Positions 25,901 to 40,900 of a stretch of DNA of 64,000 bases are shown piece by piece (position 1 is the stretch's first letter; the number at the start of each line of letters is the position of its first letter). The notes beneath the pieces were generated by a model. The model had not been told where the DNA came from and did not search any database. It worked only from the letters and a program-made list of their open reading frames with translations. Both the position numbers and the translations under genes were made by a program. The DNA is taken from the NCBI RefSeq assembly GCF_030867145.1, contig NC_134454.1, forward strand, positions 48,977,830-49,041,829, in the 5' to 3' direction. The DNA comes from Opisthocomus hoazin. Taxonomy: Eukaryota > Chordata > Aves > Opisthocomiformes > Opisthocomidae.

Positions 25901-28900
25901 AGGAGGGGTACCATGATGCCTATTTAGGCATCTGTCTTAGGAACTGGGTTCCTTAAGGCTCCCTACACAGCACAAGCTAGCAGGCAGGCAAGCTCTCTGC
26001 AGTGATGCAAGAGCCCACTTCTCTGTACACAAGTACAGCACCTGGAGTACTGTGTTCAGTTTTGGGCCCCTCACTACAAGAAGGACATTGAGGTGCTGGA
26101 GCACGTCCAGAGAAGGGCAATGAGGCTGGTGAGGGGCCTAGAGAACAAGTCCTATGAGGAGCGGCTGAGGGAACTGGCGCTGATTATTCTGGAGAAAAGA
26201 AGGCTGAGGGGAGACCTTATTGCTCTCTACAGCCACCTGAAAGGCAGTCGTAGCAAGGTGGTGTTGGTCTCTTCTCCCACGTAACAAGTGATAGGACAAG
26301 AGGCAATGGCCTCAAGTTGCACCAGGGGAGGTTTAGACTGGGTATCAGGAAATATCTCTTCACTGAAAGAGTTGTCAAGCACTGGAACAGGTTCCCCGGA
26401 GTCACCATCGCTGGACGTATTTAAAAGATATGTAGATGTAGCGCTTAGGGACATGGTTTAGTGGTGGACTTGGCAGTGTGAAGTTTGTGGTCGAACTCGA
26501 TGATCTTAAAGGTCTTTTCCAACCTAAATGATTCTATGATTTTCTTAGATTTTCACTGCACTTCATTCAATAACTGAATCTTTTACAAGGATTTTTTAAA
26601 TTTTTAAACTGGAGAGAACGGAAAAATATTTTTTTTAACTAGTGCTATGCATTTGTTTTGTGACATGAAACTACCCTGTAAATAGGCAGTAGGTGTAGAT
26701 TGCTAATGAAGTGAAATGTCAGTCAAAAATCTAGAAGCATAACACAGGAAACAAACAGCAATAATTATACTGGCTTGTTAAAAAGTGTTACCATTTTAAG
26801 AAGGCAAAATTGCAGAAGTTGGCCATCATGTCAGGTGTCTAGAAAAAAACTGGTCTCATTTTCAAACGTAAGCAAATCTTGGAAGTGCTCATACATGCAC
26901 AAACATGCTATAATTGGAATGAATGCTTACCCGAACGCAGTGTGTCACAAAGGAATCAATGTAGTCCTTCGCCTGGTGATTGTTATAAAGACAACACCTA
27001 AAAGGGAAATACCCACATACATACATATGTTTATAAATGTCACCAGTCTATGTAGCACGAAATTAAAAAAGAAACACAAATGCAGCAACAGCAACTGACT
27101 CCTTCATACATAAGCACTAACAAGTACAAAATGTGTAAGTTCTTTATATGTCTGTCCTTGCTTTTGTAAGCAGAAATATTTTTTTATCACACATCTAAAC
27201 ACACGCAAGTAAACTCAAGATTCACTTACTTTGGAGAAAGCACTGGAGGACTGACAAAAGACCTTAAAGCATCTTTTACCATGTCTTGCATGAGATGAGT
27301 GCCAAACACTTTCTTGTTATCTACCAGAAAAGTAGTCTGAAAGTGAAAATGTGTTTTCAGAAAGACGTTTTAAGTTAAAAGTAATGCTTTAGAAAGTACT
27401 TATTGAAAGCTCTTACACTAGCTGTATTGTATCAGAAACTCGTAAGATTGCTTTAAGAATTAAAATGGTTCAGCTAGGCACAAGGTTACCAACTCAGAAA
27501 TAGAGGCATTCTGAGATCTGTCACCTCTGTGGTATTCCCTGACACAAATTACAGCTCTATTACTTGCATGAGACAATGCATTCAAAATTATTTTATTTCT
27601 TGGATTTTACAGACGATTAATCGGACAGATGTTTCTGATCATTAACATAAAATAGGTTATGCGGTCTCCCCAGAGGCAGATAAACGTAAACCTTCAGACT
27701 AATGCAGACTTTCTTCTACCCCTATACATACTACTGCTTTCATTGGTCATGTCTGATGCTCATTCCACTTTCCTCCACAAGTGCTGTGTCCATTTCTTAC
27801 ATGGTTCTTCAGCAGCTGGAGAAAAAGCTCTGCTGTCAGGTATCCACAGGGATTGCACAAACACATGTAGCAGAAAGTCAGAACACAGATGCTATGAAAA
27901 CATTTTACTTGTCAATAGTTCTATTCCATTGGCTTTATACATGTTTTAACTGGGATCAGTAAAGAAGTTCTGATATGCAGGGACACCCTACTCAGATCAA
28001 AACTTCCTGTAAGTAGGTATATTTTACTCTGAGTTAAGGAATATATAACACACTCTCAAGGAAAGTGAAGCAGTGAAAAGAAAAGTAGTAGCCTGCTCTG
28101 CTTAACCATCAGTTTAGCAGTAGAGGCAGTATATAGACAAAAATTCAGTCCAAATAGGGAGGATAACACCAAACGCCAGCCCCAAACTGAGACAGCATAC
28201 GGAGAACAGCATAAAAATGTGTGTACAGGCCCAGCTTTATGGCAGAGAAAAAATGTTAATGCTTTCATTTTAATTACCATGTACTAACATGATCTAAACA
28301 ACAGTATTTAAAAATGTTTAAAAAAAATACATCAGAACATAAGCCTCCATATACCTAATACTTAAATATCTCCAGAAATTTTTTATCGCTTATATATTAA
28401 GTGATATTCAAATAATTTCAATACTTGAAACAAGAAGATGAATGCATATTTATAATGAATGCATATTTTATTCAAAGACATAGATTAGGACTTGCCTGTA
28501 ACAGGGATCTTGAAAGAACACATGGCGATTGCTCACTAAACTCACAGAAAAAATCCTAATTTACATTTAGAAAAAAAAAAAAGACAATTCAGGTTAATAT
28601 GCCTATTTTTTTATACACACACTTTTTATATGCACACAAGCATTTGCATTTTTATATACATATATATACACAACTGTGTAAATGCACCTACATTTTGTAT
28701 ACAGAAACACACATACATACACACAGCATAGCTTACACAACTTGTAAGAAAGTAAGCATGAATAATGTGAACGAAACAGAACATATTATGAAGCTAAAAT
28801 CTATTTTTTTTTGCAATAACTTGTTATTCAACAGAACAAAAGGCTTCTGAATTTTCTTTTTCAGATGCAACAATCAGAAGGATGACAGTGTAGAAAAAAA

Positions 28901-31900
28901 GATACTGTGAAACTGTTAAGATTACAACATAACTGGTACATAACACAACTGCAATGTTTAACTGGTACCAGATCCTTCATGCAAACACTGCTTTAATTGC
29001 TTTAAGCGGAAATAGAAAGACAAAAGACTTTTGCTTGCTCTTTGAACTGATGTAACTATGGCTCTTTTCTCAGTCAGTGAACTCGTGTATGGTGAAAAGT
29101 ATTTCAAGTATTTAAAGTGTCTTCTAATAAATATAGGCCATAACTGAGAATAACATCACTTATTCAGAAAACAACATAACCAGGTGCTTAACTTTATAAC
29201 TACTCAGGGAATTGCACGCTTAAACAAACATTTGTTAAGTGCCCTCTTGTGTTATAGGCACATGTGCAGAATACTGCTTACTGAATCTGAAAAAATCAGG
29301 AATATAGCAAGGAATGATGTTCTGCTACTGCAGATGCAGCTCTTCAACCAAAGAAAGAGTTACAAGGAAATCAACATGCTTGGGCTTCACCACTAGCAAG
29401 CATAATTATTTAACAGATTATGGGAAAAATCGAGAGGATTGAGAGGAGAAAAGGTCTTTGTCAAAACAAGAAAAATATTAATTATCAGGAAAACCAGCAA
29501 ATTCTGAAACTGTACACAACAATGAGAAACACCAAAAGATTTATACATATGGCTCAGTTTTTTCTCCAGTGAGCAACAGCATGTATGAAATGATTTTTTG
29601 CAAGTTACATTTCAGGATCTTATTTTTGGCTATAAGTAAGAAATATTCATGCTTACCAGTATACAGTGCAAATTAGTTAAGTTGACCACTTCACATACAG
29701 TTTTTATTCGGTCTATTAGTTTGGTAAAATAATTGACCATTTCTTCCCTTTTAATTATTTTTGCGTATCGTGGGAAAGTTGGTGGCAGCAATCTCTGATT
29801 AACAAGGGGCTCAAAGCCCATCATAATAGGATGATCTAACGAAGGAGGAGGGGAGAGAGAAAGAGAGAGAGAAAAGCTGCACATAAGCTGTGTTCTCAGA
29901 ACTCACTTCAAACTTGAAGGTATAATACAAATTATACAATTAGCCAAAATGAACTTTTTAACTGACAGTTAACTTCCAGAGACACTAACTACCCAACTGA
30001 GACAATGATTACTCTTAAAAAAACCCAACCCCCAACACCTCAGCATATACCTGTACAGACAGTGAGGTGGTGTTCCCTATTTTAAAATGGCATATACACT
30101 GATTCAAAGTGCAATGCACTTCATCAAAAGTTCACATTATCTCTGGCTTTGAAGTGACAGGAAAAACATTTCGTGAAATAAAATTAAGATCAAGCAAGGC
30201 AAATCTGTAACAGCTTGTATAATGTGCACATAGATATTAAAGTTTATCAAGACAGCGTATTTAAGAAAGGAAAAAATGGTAAAATTTGATACATGCCTCC
30301 TTTAGTAGTATCATTCTGTGCCTGGATACCATGATGCAATGAATTGTGGATGGCAGAAAGCAAGTCAGCTGCCTGAGTCATCAGTTTCTGAGCTTCTGCA
30401 ACTGCACTCGTCTGAAAGATAGGAACAGTTATTCACATTATGAACCAATGTATTTTTACTACAGAATTAATGCTAGTCTCAGAAAAAAGAATGTTAGAAT
30501 TCTAATGTTTGTGCACAACTAGTTCTGAAAAAAAATACCCAACAGATTTTTGTGCAATAAAGTGTTCTTTATATTTTACATATCCATACATCATCTAATA
30601 CTGTATTTTTTTCTGTATTAGATAAGCTTTAATAATAATTACAACTGCACATCTAGTATACACTACACGCAAGTTCTCTGTGTTTGATTTTGGAGGACTG
30701 GTGGGAGGGAGGGCAAAAACCCCCACAAAACTCTTCTGCCAAATGACGCAGAACTCCAAACTGCAAAGAGGAAGAAAAATCTCCTGTCATCAGGAAACGC
30801 AGAATTCTTGAGAATATGGACAAAACACAACATACCAACTGAAATGAAATCACTATAGAACAAGACAGCAGATGTCCATTAGAAATCTTGATTCGTGATC
30901 TGCTGACATGCTGAATTTTCTGATATCCTACGAATCCAAATCAGTTAGCACATCGGGTACCATTTAAAATAGCTCTCTGTAAAATCTAAAATCTTGTTTT
31001 AAAAATACCAGACTAACAGTCCCTGATGGAACTTCAAATATTTGGAATGTCAAGTCAAATTGAAACCTGAATTCTTTCAGAAAAAAAGTATCTAAAATCC
31101 CCACATCTAATAGAAGCTGCACGAGATCTGTAGCTCTGTGTAATACACGCCCACGTATTACGGCATCCAGAAATCTACTAAAAGAACAAACTGCTACGCA
31201 GACCTAATTCAAAGTAGTCCATTATGTAAAATACTTACCTTTTAAGTAATCAGACTTTAGCGACATAATAATAATCTGATTTTACACAGAACATTAACTC
31301 ACAACAGTTAACACAGACAGAATTTGGTTGTACATCAGTATAGATCACTTCTATGTCACAGCTTGATTTCTGATATAAGTAATGGTTATACTCAGAATGC
31401 AATTGTTCTCAACCACTCAATCACTTTTTCCTCCTCACTGATGTCTATGAATGATACTTGCACCCGACCTTCAATATAATCAAGGTCTTTTAAACTGTAC
31501 AATATCCAGCTGCTCCAACAGCAAAGTATGTGGGAAAGACTCCATGCCACTTCACCAAGAAACTTTTTTATTTATCAAAATAGAAATAACAATAAGCAAC
31601 AGACAGGTATTTATCCTTGTAAAAGAAAAAGCTATTAAAACAAAAAGCTTTGTCTTATGTGACATGTGATTCTATCCCTTTGCCCTAAAACATGCAGTTC
31701 CTTCCGCCCCTCAAGAATTAGGAATATTTTTGAATATTCAAAAAAGCAGGCAAACCACATGGAAAGCTGTCATATTCCTCTTCTCAGACCAAAGAAGTCC
31801 AGATACAAATTCAGTATCACATGGAAGGAAAAGCTAACAATTCTCTAGAGATGGACAAAACACTGTCCAATGTCTAGTAACTCCACAGAAGGGCACTGAA

Positions 31901-34900
31901 CTCAAGAAAAAAAAGGTTTGCTCGTGTGTGAAAAGAGTAATCCAAAACCCATAAATATTTTCTTTCAGTGTTCTAGAATGAATATTCTGTCTCTCTGCAA
32001 GGCCATAATAATGTCAGCCACTAGCCTTCCCTGCGTTTCCTTTAACAATTAACAAAAACCTAATAGTTGCCACTGTAAGGCCTTATCCAACGCTCTACCT
32101 GTGGCAACATCAATTCAAATCTACAGAATCTACAGACTAATTGCTTGACCTTACAGAATGAAAAATGAGCATGTCACAGGATCACAATGCGAACACAGAA
32201 ACACCAAATGAACGTACCTCTTTTTTGGTAAATGCTATTAGAACAGTCAGCAGTACTCGGGTAAACTTGACTCTGCTGAACACAGCTAAACACTGTTGAT
32301 GCTGTAATAAAAATATACTGCAAATTACTAAGCAATACACATTAAATCCTGAAACTTACTAAGAAAAACTTCTATAGATTTATTGAAGTATGCTTTCTAG
32401 TTTTAAAAATATGGTATCTAGTATGATTTTGAAGAAAAGTCACAGAATTTATAGAAGAAATCTGTACTGCTGTCAGGAAAGCACTAACACAAAAAAGATG
32501 AAGATACTTTGGGTAAAGTACAACCACTGGCTGTATAACTATTTCCTATGCAAATACCATTCAGATCTTAGCTTAAGTGAACAACCACGAAATATTCAAA
32601 CAATTTTCTCTCCTTTTTCCTGAAAATCTATGCTAAAACTTCTGAAGAAAATAACGTTACCAGAAAAGGAAACCCACACCTTTCTAAACCAACTGCATCA
32701 ATTACCACCTTCTCCAGAAGGAGCTACACTGCTTTCACCTTCTCTTCCTATTTTCTCCCTTGACAGTGAGGGTGCCAGCAGCAGTAACAGCTGCTGGGAA
32801 GGAACTGAAGGAAAAAAAATACAGGATAGATAACACCACCTACTTTGATAATGGCTTTTTCTTGAGAGGTAGGTGGCTAAATGGCAGAATTGCAGCAGCA
32901 TCACTATTCTGCTGTTGAGACTGATCCAGAACTCTACCCTTTCAAAGCATAAAAGCCTTCTTGCTAGCATGGAATTTGCTCAGGGACATGTTTAGAGCAG
33001 CTCAGATATGACAGTAGTAGCAACACTGGTGACACTCATTTCTCATAAGCTATTAACTACTAATTAAAGTAATGATGTAAAGTAATGAAGTAAATCAATG
33101 AAATCCAGAAAAAAAGAGGAAGCAATTCATTACTTCAAGTTCAACTTCTGGATCTCTCTCTTCTCCTTGTCGACTTCGAGTGCTCTACAAGGTACAGAAA
33201 TTTCAAATAATTTATTAAAAATTGCAAAGAGAAGACACTGATAAAATCCCTTTACCCTCTCCAGAACATCCCTCTAATAAATGACCCTGAATATCAGTTC
33301 TCAAGTTCAAAACCTCTTAATATATAACCTAGGTACCCGAATGATCCAAGATTTTCCTACAGTAATGAGATCTATCTCTGTCCACTCTGCAAACCCGCAA
33401 GGAAATTGTATGGACATTTCATATTGTAAACTGTGGTAAATGAAGATTAAGCGACTTCTTTTAACATCACATAGTATACATGCATAAAAGCCTGAAGTTA
33501 AATACATACTTCCAGTGTCCCAGCCCAATGTTGTCTTCCACATCATGATTCCACCTATTACTAGTGAAGCAACTATTAAAGAGTTTAGAAAAGTCTGAAG
33601 ACTTCAACATCTTTAGCTACAAGGCAAACTACCAGCATGTTACACAAACCACTAAGGCAGTTCATAAAAAAAATTCCATCATTTAATGACACAAAGCTGC
33701 CGCATATTTCACAATCTAACTCCCTCCCCTAAACCTATGTTAAGTACACTTGAAGTATAATTGCCAAAGCAAACATAATTGACACGACAAACACGAGAAC
33801 AATACCTTCACTCGTCTTTGCATGTCATCTTCTACATCTTTCAGCATACCTGGAAAAGTCACAGTACAATTAAGGGCCAAGAAACATTCCTAAGTACACC
33901 CACACCACTCAGGGGAAAAAAGTTTTGAGTGGAAATCAAGTTCTGAAGTGCTTTACGTATCCATTAGCCAAAGACTAGACAAAAAATATTCTTGTGAGGG
34001 ATGGTGGGGATGTCTTGCAACAACAGATACACCAGAGTACAGACTGACTGATCCAAAGTTAAAGTGTTCGCAAATTTTCTAAAAATACATCCCTGCAAAG
34101 CTCAAGTATGTGTCAAAAATAGTGTACCAAAAGGCTAACATACATATTATACATAATACCTAATAACATAAGTATTCATAGCTTTAGAACATTAGATTGC
34201 TCTTTTTCCTCATAAGCAATCTGCTTACATCACAACAAATTGTGAGGCAGAGATGCACAGATCAAGCAGGGCACTTTCCAATGGTTTCTATCTATCTCAG
34301 TCCTGGATGAGCTCATGCACAGCCACTTGGCTGGCATATCTAAAACCACCACTTCTGTTTCTCAGGAATTTAACAAATAAACAGCTGAAGCTTTTCTTCA
34401 AAGAAAAATAATTTGATCTCTCTATTTACCAAGCCACAAATTTTCACATGACTTACAAGAAAACCTTAACATCTGAAATGCCTACCAATTCGTTAGGTTT
34501 GGTTGAAAGTAACCAACATGCTCAAAAAAAAAAAAGAAAGTGGCTGATGAACAGATACACAGAAAGCACAAACTGTACCTGTAACTCTAAGATCTGTCAC
34601 ACTATTGGCCATTTTAAATCCGTAAGTCATTGACTGAAAATCTTCCTAAAAAATAAAAACCAAACAAGCAATATGTAGTGAAATATAAACAGTAGCAGTT
34701 ACATTTTCAACTCAGGGTTTGGGGTTGTCAGGGTTTTTTTTTGGTTTGGGGGTTGTTCTCCTGTTGTGTTTCGTTGGGATTTTTACATTTATTTTGTTGA
34801 ATATTTTGTTTTGTTTTGGGGTGTTTTTGTTTAAATACACCAAGTATAAAAGTCCGGTTTTATTCTGCACAACTGAATACACTGATGGTTTAGGTGACTT

Positions 34901-37900
34901 TCCAGCCCAAATCCAGCTTGGGGTAATTATTTTCTGCATAAATCCTTAAAACCACTCCATATTTTCACCAAGTGCCACCCTATCAGAATGTTACAAGAAC
35001 TATGGATGTAAAATACTATTTAATCAATTTTAGGCATAGTCAGTAAGAAGTGACTTGTCTAAGCTCAGGGTAAACAAAAATTGCTCTGAGCACAGAAAAC
35101 CAGACTCTGATCCCATTGCTAGATGTACATTTCAGACAAAAGACAATCATGGTTATCTAATGTGGAAAAATAAAAAATTAAACAGGAGGAAAACCACAAG
35201 TGTATCTTATTTAAAATGGTAAGCCACAAGACTTGCACTGCTTCTTGAGTAAAATATTTATGTGACTCCAATACTCAGGCAAAATACAGAAAACAGCATG
35301 CAACACCTTCATTGAAGAAAACGACATTTTAAAGACATCAAGTCTAATACTTTTAGAAGGATGAGCTGCTGCTCCTACAGCATCCTTCAGTCAAACAGTA
35401 ATAAAGTTATCTAATATACTATTTCATTTGCATTAAGAAACTTGCATATAATGTTACATATCTAACCACAGGAGACACCAAACCACTTACCTCCTCAAAA
35501 ACAGCTGCTTTGTTCACCTTTTCTCTGGCAATATCACAGATTTTTAGGATCCCTAGAGCAAAAGCCTTCATAGCAGGATCTTCTATGAAGTCTGGATTAT
35601 GAATATACAGGCAAGTGAATACCGTCTGTGCCAAGGAATGTCCCTCTAACCATGTTATCTAGGGAAAATTAAATGTTTACTCAGGACAGCCGAGACCTCA
35701 TTTTTACATTCCTGCTCTTTTTCCATCTTACTGTGCTTCAGTGAGTCATTAAAGAAGTCCCTATCATGGCAACCTTCCACCTAGCAAAAAAGGGCAAGAG
35801 AAGGTCTCTCAGCCTTCACCCTTTGTCCGTCTGCTGACGGTGACAGGCACTAAGTTACTAAACCCTGTAACATTACCAGATTCTGGTGCTGGATAAACCT
35901 CTTCCAGAAAGTCCAGCTCTGATCTCTGTGGCTTAAACATGACATCAAGTTAAGAAACCATCAGATCTATGAGCTTTCTCTACACAAATACTGAATGAAA
36001 AATACACGTGGCTATGAAACAACCCAGCAATATTCTGTATGCTCTCTTCTACAGCTTACAGCTTCTTTTCACGATTCCTTCTCTCTACTACTTTCATGCT
36101 GCTTTAAGCTACTGGGAAAGCTACAGTAATTTAAATAAAGATTTATATCTTGAAATAGCATAAAAGACTGTAGGATGCGATTTTTAGTATGACCCCTATC
36201 CCTTTTCAAAAAACAAAGCCAGGTTGTGGGCGGGGGAGATTACTTATGCTACACCACATCAAATATACAGTGACCTTTACACATCTTTTTGGAAACACCA
36301 AAGCAATGCTACTGATGTAATTTTAAAGAGTAACCAAAAATAATTTGTACCGTTTACTGGGGAAACTAAGACATATACACAGAAAAAAATCACAACTAAC
36401 AAATAACTGATAATTCACTTATTTTTCCTTTCTAAATGGATTTAGGTATTTTCTTCAAAACACTCCCATAAACTCAGTCAATACTAGCTGCACAGAAATG
36501 AGCAACAGAGTGCTGTAGGTTACTGCACGCTCACTTTCCAACACAGTCAAACATCAACATACAGCAGGCAGTCAGATACCATGTATTTAAAACCAAATTA
36601 TAAAACCTTTTTACATTATTCAAAATGCTACCACTTCTCTTCCCTCCAAAAATCAACATTATGCCTTTTTGTCCTGGTTTTGGCTGGGATAGAGTTAATC
36701 TTCCTCCTGTTAGCAGCTATAGTGCTGTTTTGGATTTCGTATGAGAATAATGTTGATAACACACTGCTGTTGTTGGTTGTTGCTAAGCAATGATTACAGT
36801 CAAGGCCATTTCAGCTTCCCATGTTTTGCCAGTGGGGAGGTACATGCGAGGCTGGGACTGGGCACAGCAGTGACAGTGGACCCGGACTGGCCAAAGGGAT
36901 ATTCCATACCGTGACGTCGTGCTCAGTACATGAGCTGGGGGAGCTGGCCAGGGGGCAGCGACCGCTGCTTGGGGACAGGCTGGACATTCATCACCGGGTG
37001 GTGAGCAATGGCATTGTGCATCACTCATTCGGTACATTCTATCATTATCATTATTACTATCTTCTCTTCTGTCGGTGTTCTATTAAACTGTCCTTATCTC
37101 AACCCATGAGTTTCCTTATTTTCTGATTCTTCTACCCATTCCACTGAGGGGGAAGAAAGTGAGCAAGCAGCTACGTGGTCCTAGTTGCCAGCTGGGGGCA
37201 AATCCACGACACTCTCACAATAGCCAATGCAAATATCTAAATGAAAATTAAAACACTAAGTATGTATTTTCTGCTTCGTGAATCTTTTTTGTTGAGTCCT
37301 ACTGATGTTTCTTTTGTTTAAACTGGATTAAAGGATTATATTTTGAAAGAAAAACCATCTAACATTAAGAGCAGAGAAATGCTTACCAAACAACAAAAAC
37401 ATGTATCCATTATTCCTATGAGCTCCGGTGAAGTGAGATCCTTTATTTTAATGGTGCCATCCTTAGAAAACAAAGAAAGAAAAAAAATAAAGACTATGGA
37501 AGCCTATAGACAAAATACAACTTCTTATCTGTACAGCCAAAAAGGAGATTACAATTTGGTTACGATATCAGAATATTTGCATACCACTAGCTTTACTGAT
37601 CATCTTCATAATGTGTCTCAAATTCTGAAAAGCTTTGCTTTCCCATCATTGTGTTGAACACTGACCAAACATACAGCTATTCAAAGAGAAAGCTAAAGTA
37701 AAATTTCTGATTTATGAGTAGCCAATAAAAGTTTAAAACTAGTTAAGTGTCAACACCTAAACAACAAAACAATATGTATAATCATAATAAAGATAAAACA
37801 AGGAACAATATGCAAGACACAGTCTTTGAAGACTGCTTTGTACACTGCAAATACTTCCCGAGTTTTTGTGCCTCCAAGGTCCAGACCAAGAAGACAGCAA

Positions 37901-40900
37901 CCCTACTTTCCTCATTTCATGTGTCCAACGTATGCAATTCTGCATACATTCTACATAATTTAGATGGACAATATTTTACACAGAGTTCTCTGACTCCATT
38001 CAAAACAAGATCCATGGAAAAAAATATTTTTTTCCTCTGTGAACGCATCATTTTTTCCAAAATAACAGAAAGACTTTCAACCACCCTCCCTTAATTTATC
38101 TCGACCATGCATCAAAAGTTAATCATTACTGTCAAATTAGCCAGCTTCTGTTCAATGCTAACGAACTGGCAGTCTCATAAAGTGATCATTTACAGCTTTT
38201 GTAAGGGAGTTGGTTTCCATTCACCTTAAAGAGGGACTAACCAACACATCTTCGTATAAAAGACATGTGTCGGAGAAGCACAGGGCGACTCGCAAAACCG
38301 TTTCTGAAATTTACTTATTTGAGCTATCAATAACCAATCATTTCACAGTACTTTTCACTGGAAGGGTTAGCATAATTGTGATAGTGTAGGTAACAAAAAA
38401 GGTAAAAATCACAAGCTATTTCTTAACTATCCAAAACAAAAAACAAAAAATCAATTTTAAGTAAAGATTGAAAACATTAATTATGTTGAATTGTGCTTAA
38501 CTGCAATTTAATAAAACTGTATCATACTTTTAGAGGCAGCACAGGCAAAAACAGTTAAGTCACACAAACCTTAATAGCTTGCTCAAAGTTAAGAACCTTT
38601 CTATTAACTTGGTTTCCAATCATACCAGCATCCATCTTGGGATCCATCATTTCAATGGCAGACATGGCTTCGAAAAGACCAAAACTAAGAACACCAATAA
38701 AAAAATGTTCTGAATGTAATTATTTTATACAAAATAGTCTTCACAAACCAATGTAAAAGAACGTACGATGATAAACCGCCTACACTGTATTCTGACTACA
38801 GACAATAAGGTAACGTATGTGAACACTGCTACTGATCTTCAGAGATCATGGGTTTTCAGGAATTTGAGAATCTCACAAGTAATGCCTACAAGAAAATATC
38901 AGCCTTTTTTTCACGGTGAAGAACAGTCCTGAGCCAAATATCCCACTATTAAATCTACACACGTCTGTTTCTATACACCGCATAATGACGTAACATCTTT
39001 TTAGAGATCACAAAACATAACAAACCGATATTAACTGAACAAGCTGTTCTTTATTATGCTACATCCCAAAACCCAAGTAAGATATGTCCCCCACAAACTA
39101 ATGACAACACACACGGCACAGACTGACAATAATGTATACCGACTTTGTTTAAAATGGGCATATTAAGAAAAGTGATCTTAAAAAAAATGTGACAATGGGT
39201 CAGTTGTAGTCAGGGCATAAAAACTTGCATCAGAACCACACCAAATGAAGACTGGCCTACAGAAGCAGGACTACAGCATCTCACCATTGGTACGTATGAT
39301 ATTCATCAGAACTACTGCAGAAGCCTTTATTATATAAAAAAGGTTATTCCGTCTGGCACATTCTAATTCTGAAAAGCACATTTGCTCTGAAACGTATAAA
39401 ATTATACCCCAAAAATGTGCTTTGACTGCACTGAGTAACTACTCCATGACATCCTTGTACACATTTTTAAGCAGGTTTGCATTGTACAGCATGCTTCTGT
39501 TTTCTGAGCTACAAGTCTTGATAAGCACTTTTTTCTTTATGTAAGTGAACAGACTCGTGTGGCTGAACAATTTACTTTTATATTTAAAATACTTTTATCT
39601 TACATCACCCTTTAAAGAACACAGCAAAACTTTAGCACATGCTTCTTTTTTTAAATATATTTTTCTTAATCTGTAGAGCTCTCTGTTTCCGTTTCAGCAT
39701 GTCATTTAAGAGTTACATTAAAGCACATTGATAGTTTACCCTAAACTTCTTAGTGACATTTGAGGCAACCAAATTTAAAAGCTTAAGGTCTTTTTGGAAT
39801 TTTTTTATAAAAGCATGTCCAAATAAAATAGTTCAGTAGGTTCAGAAGTGTCACCACCACTGATCATAACATGCTCCATAAACTTCTAAACTACTTTGAT
39901 TAACTGAAAATGTTATACTGGCACCATGAGAAGTGTTCAGCATTCATACAAGCGCATGATATACATACTGCCAAGGACTAATGATATTCTAAATACTTCA
40001 GCTATTTTACTCAAAGTTTGAAAAAAGTTTAGTTGATGCCACATGACTTATTAGTGAACAATAACAAAGTTGCACTAATCCTATCTAAAACCAGAATTAT
40101 CCTACAGGCATACTTACAGCTTGTCATGAAGCAGTTCTCCTAACTTCAGTTCTACAAAGGAACAGAACAGGATAATTACAATCATCCTTCTAGCACAACT
40201 TTTCCAGGATAGTCTTGTCACTCGCCAAACTGTCTCAAGCTAAGAGAGAACAAGGTGTGGGAAGCAGACTAGACATTTCTACTCCACCTTCAATTGCTTT
40301 TACTTACAAAGCACTTTCAAGACCGAAAGGCTAAACAACCCCAATTGTTCCGAGCCCTTCCTTATTCCTCTCTGTTATTCCAGCAGTTGAGGGGGGTTCA
40401 GAATAACCAAATAGTAACATGTGAATGGCCTGGAACACAGGACAGCAGTTTTCTGTGCTCCTTTATGCAGGTGTCTTATTTTTTCCAGGGGATTTTACTG
40501 AAAGGCTTGCTTTTCCTCGTTACTTTTAATGCTGCATTTAGATGTATTTGATGGATACACAAACAGCATATCACTAATACACAGGAATTATTTGATGGTC
40601 TAAGGAAATTGTGTTTATCATTATGTAATATTGTGTGTGCCAAGTTGCAGGGTGGTGTTTTTTTTTCCCCCCTAATGTCATAATAAAATCAGTTGAAAAA
40701 ATAAAGTTGTCACAGTAAACTAGCACTCATACCTAATAACAATAAAGGCACTGTTTAAATGGAAGTGCTTCATTGTGAGTGGGATGCATCGCATCTCCTC
40801 AGCAGCTCAGCCTTCCTTCAAAGATGAAAAATTAGGCACTGACCAATTAACTGAATAAATCATTGGACCCTATAGATCCGAAAACATATAGGAAAAAATG

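Noticed and set aside
26093-26284. Plus-strand 63-codon frame
   Set aside because: It is the tail of CR1 ORF2 within a truncated LINE, not a host gene.
28604-28730. Possible microsatellite of CA/TA type
   Set aside because: Only an irregular CA- and TA-rich stretch with no clean repeated unit of useful length.
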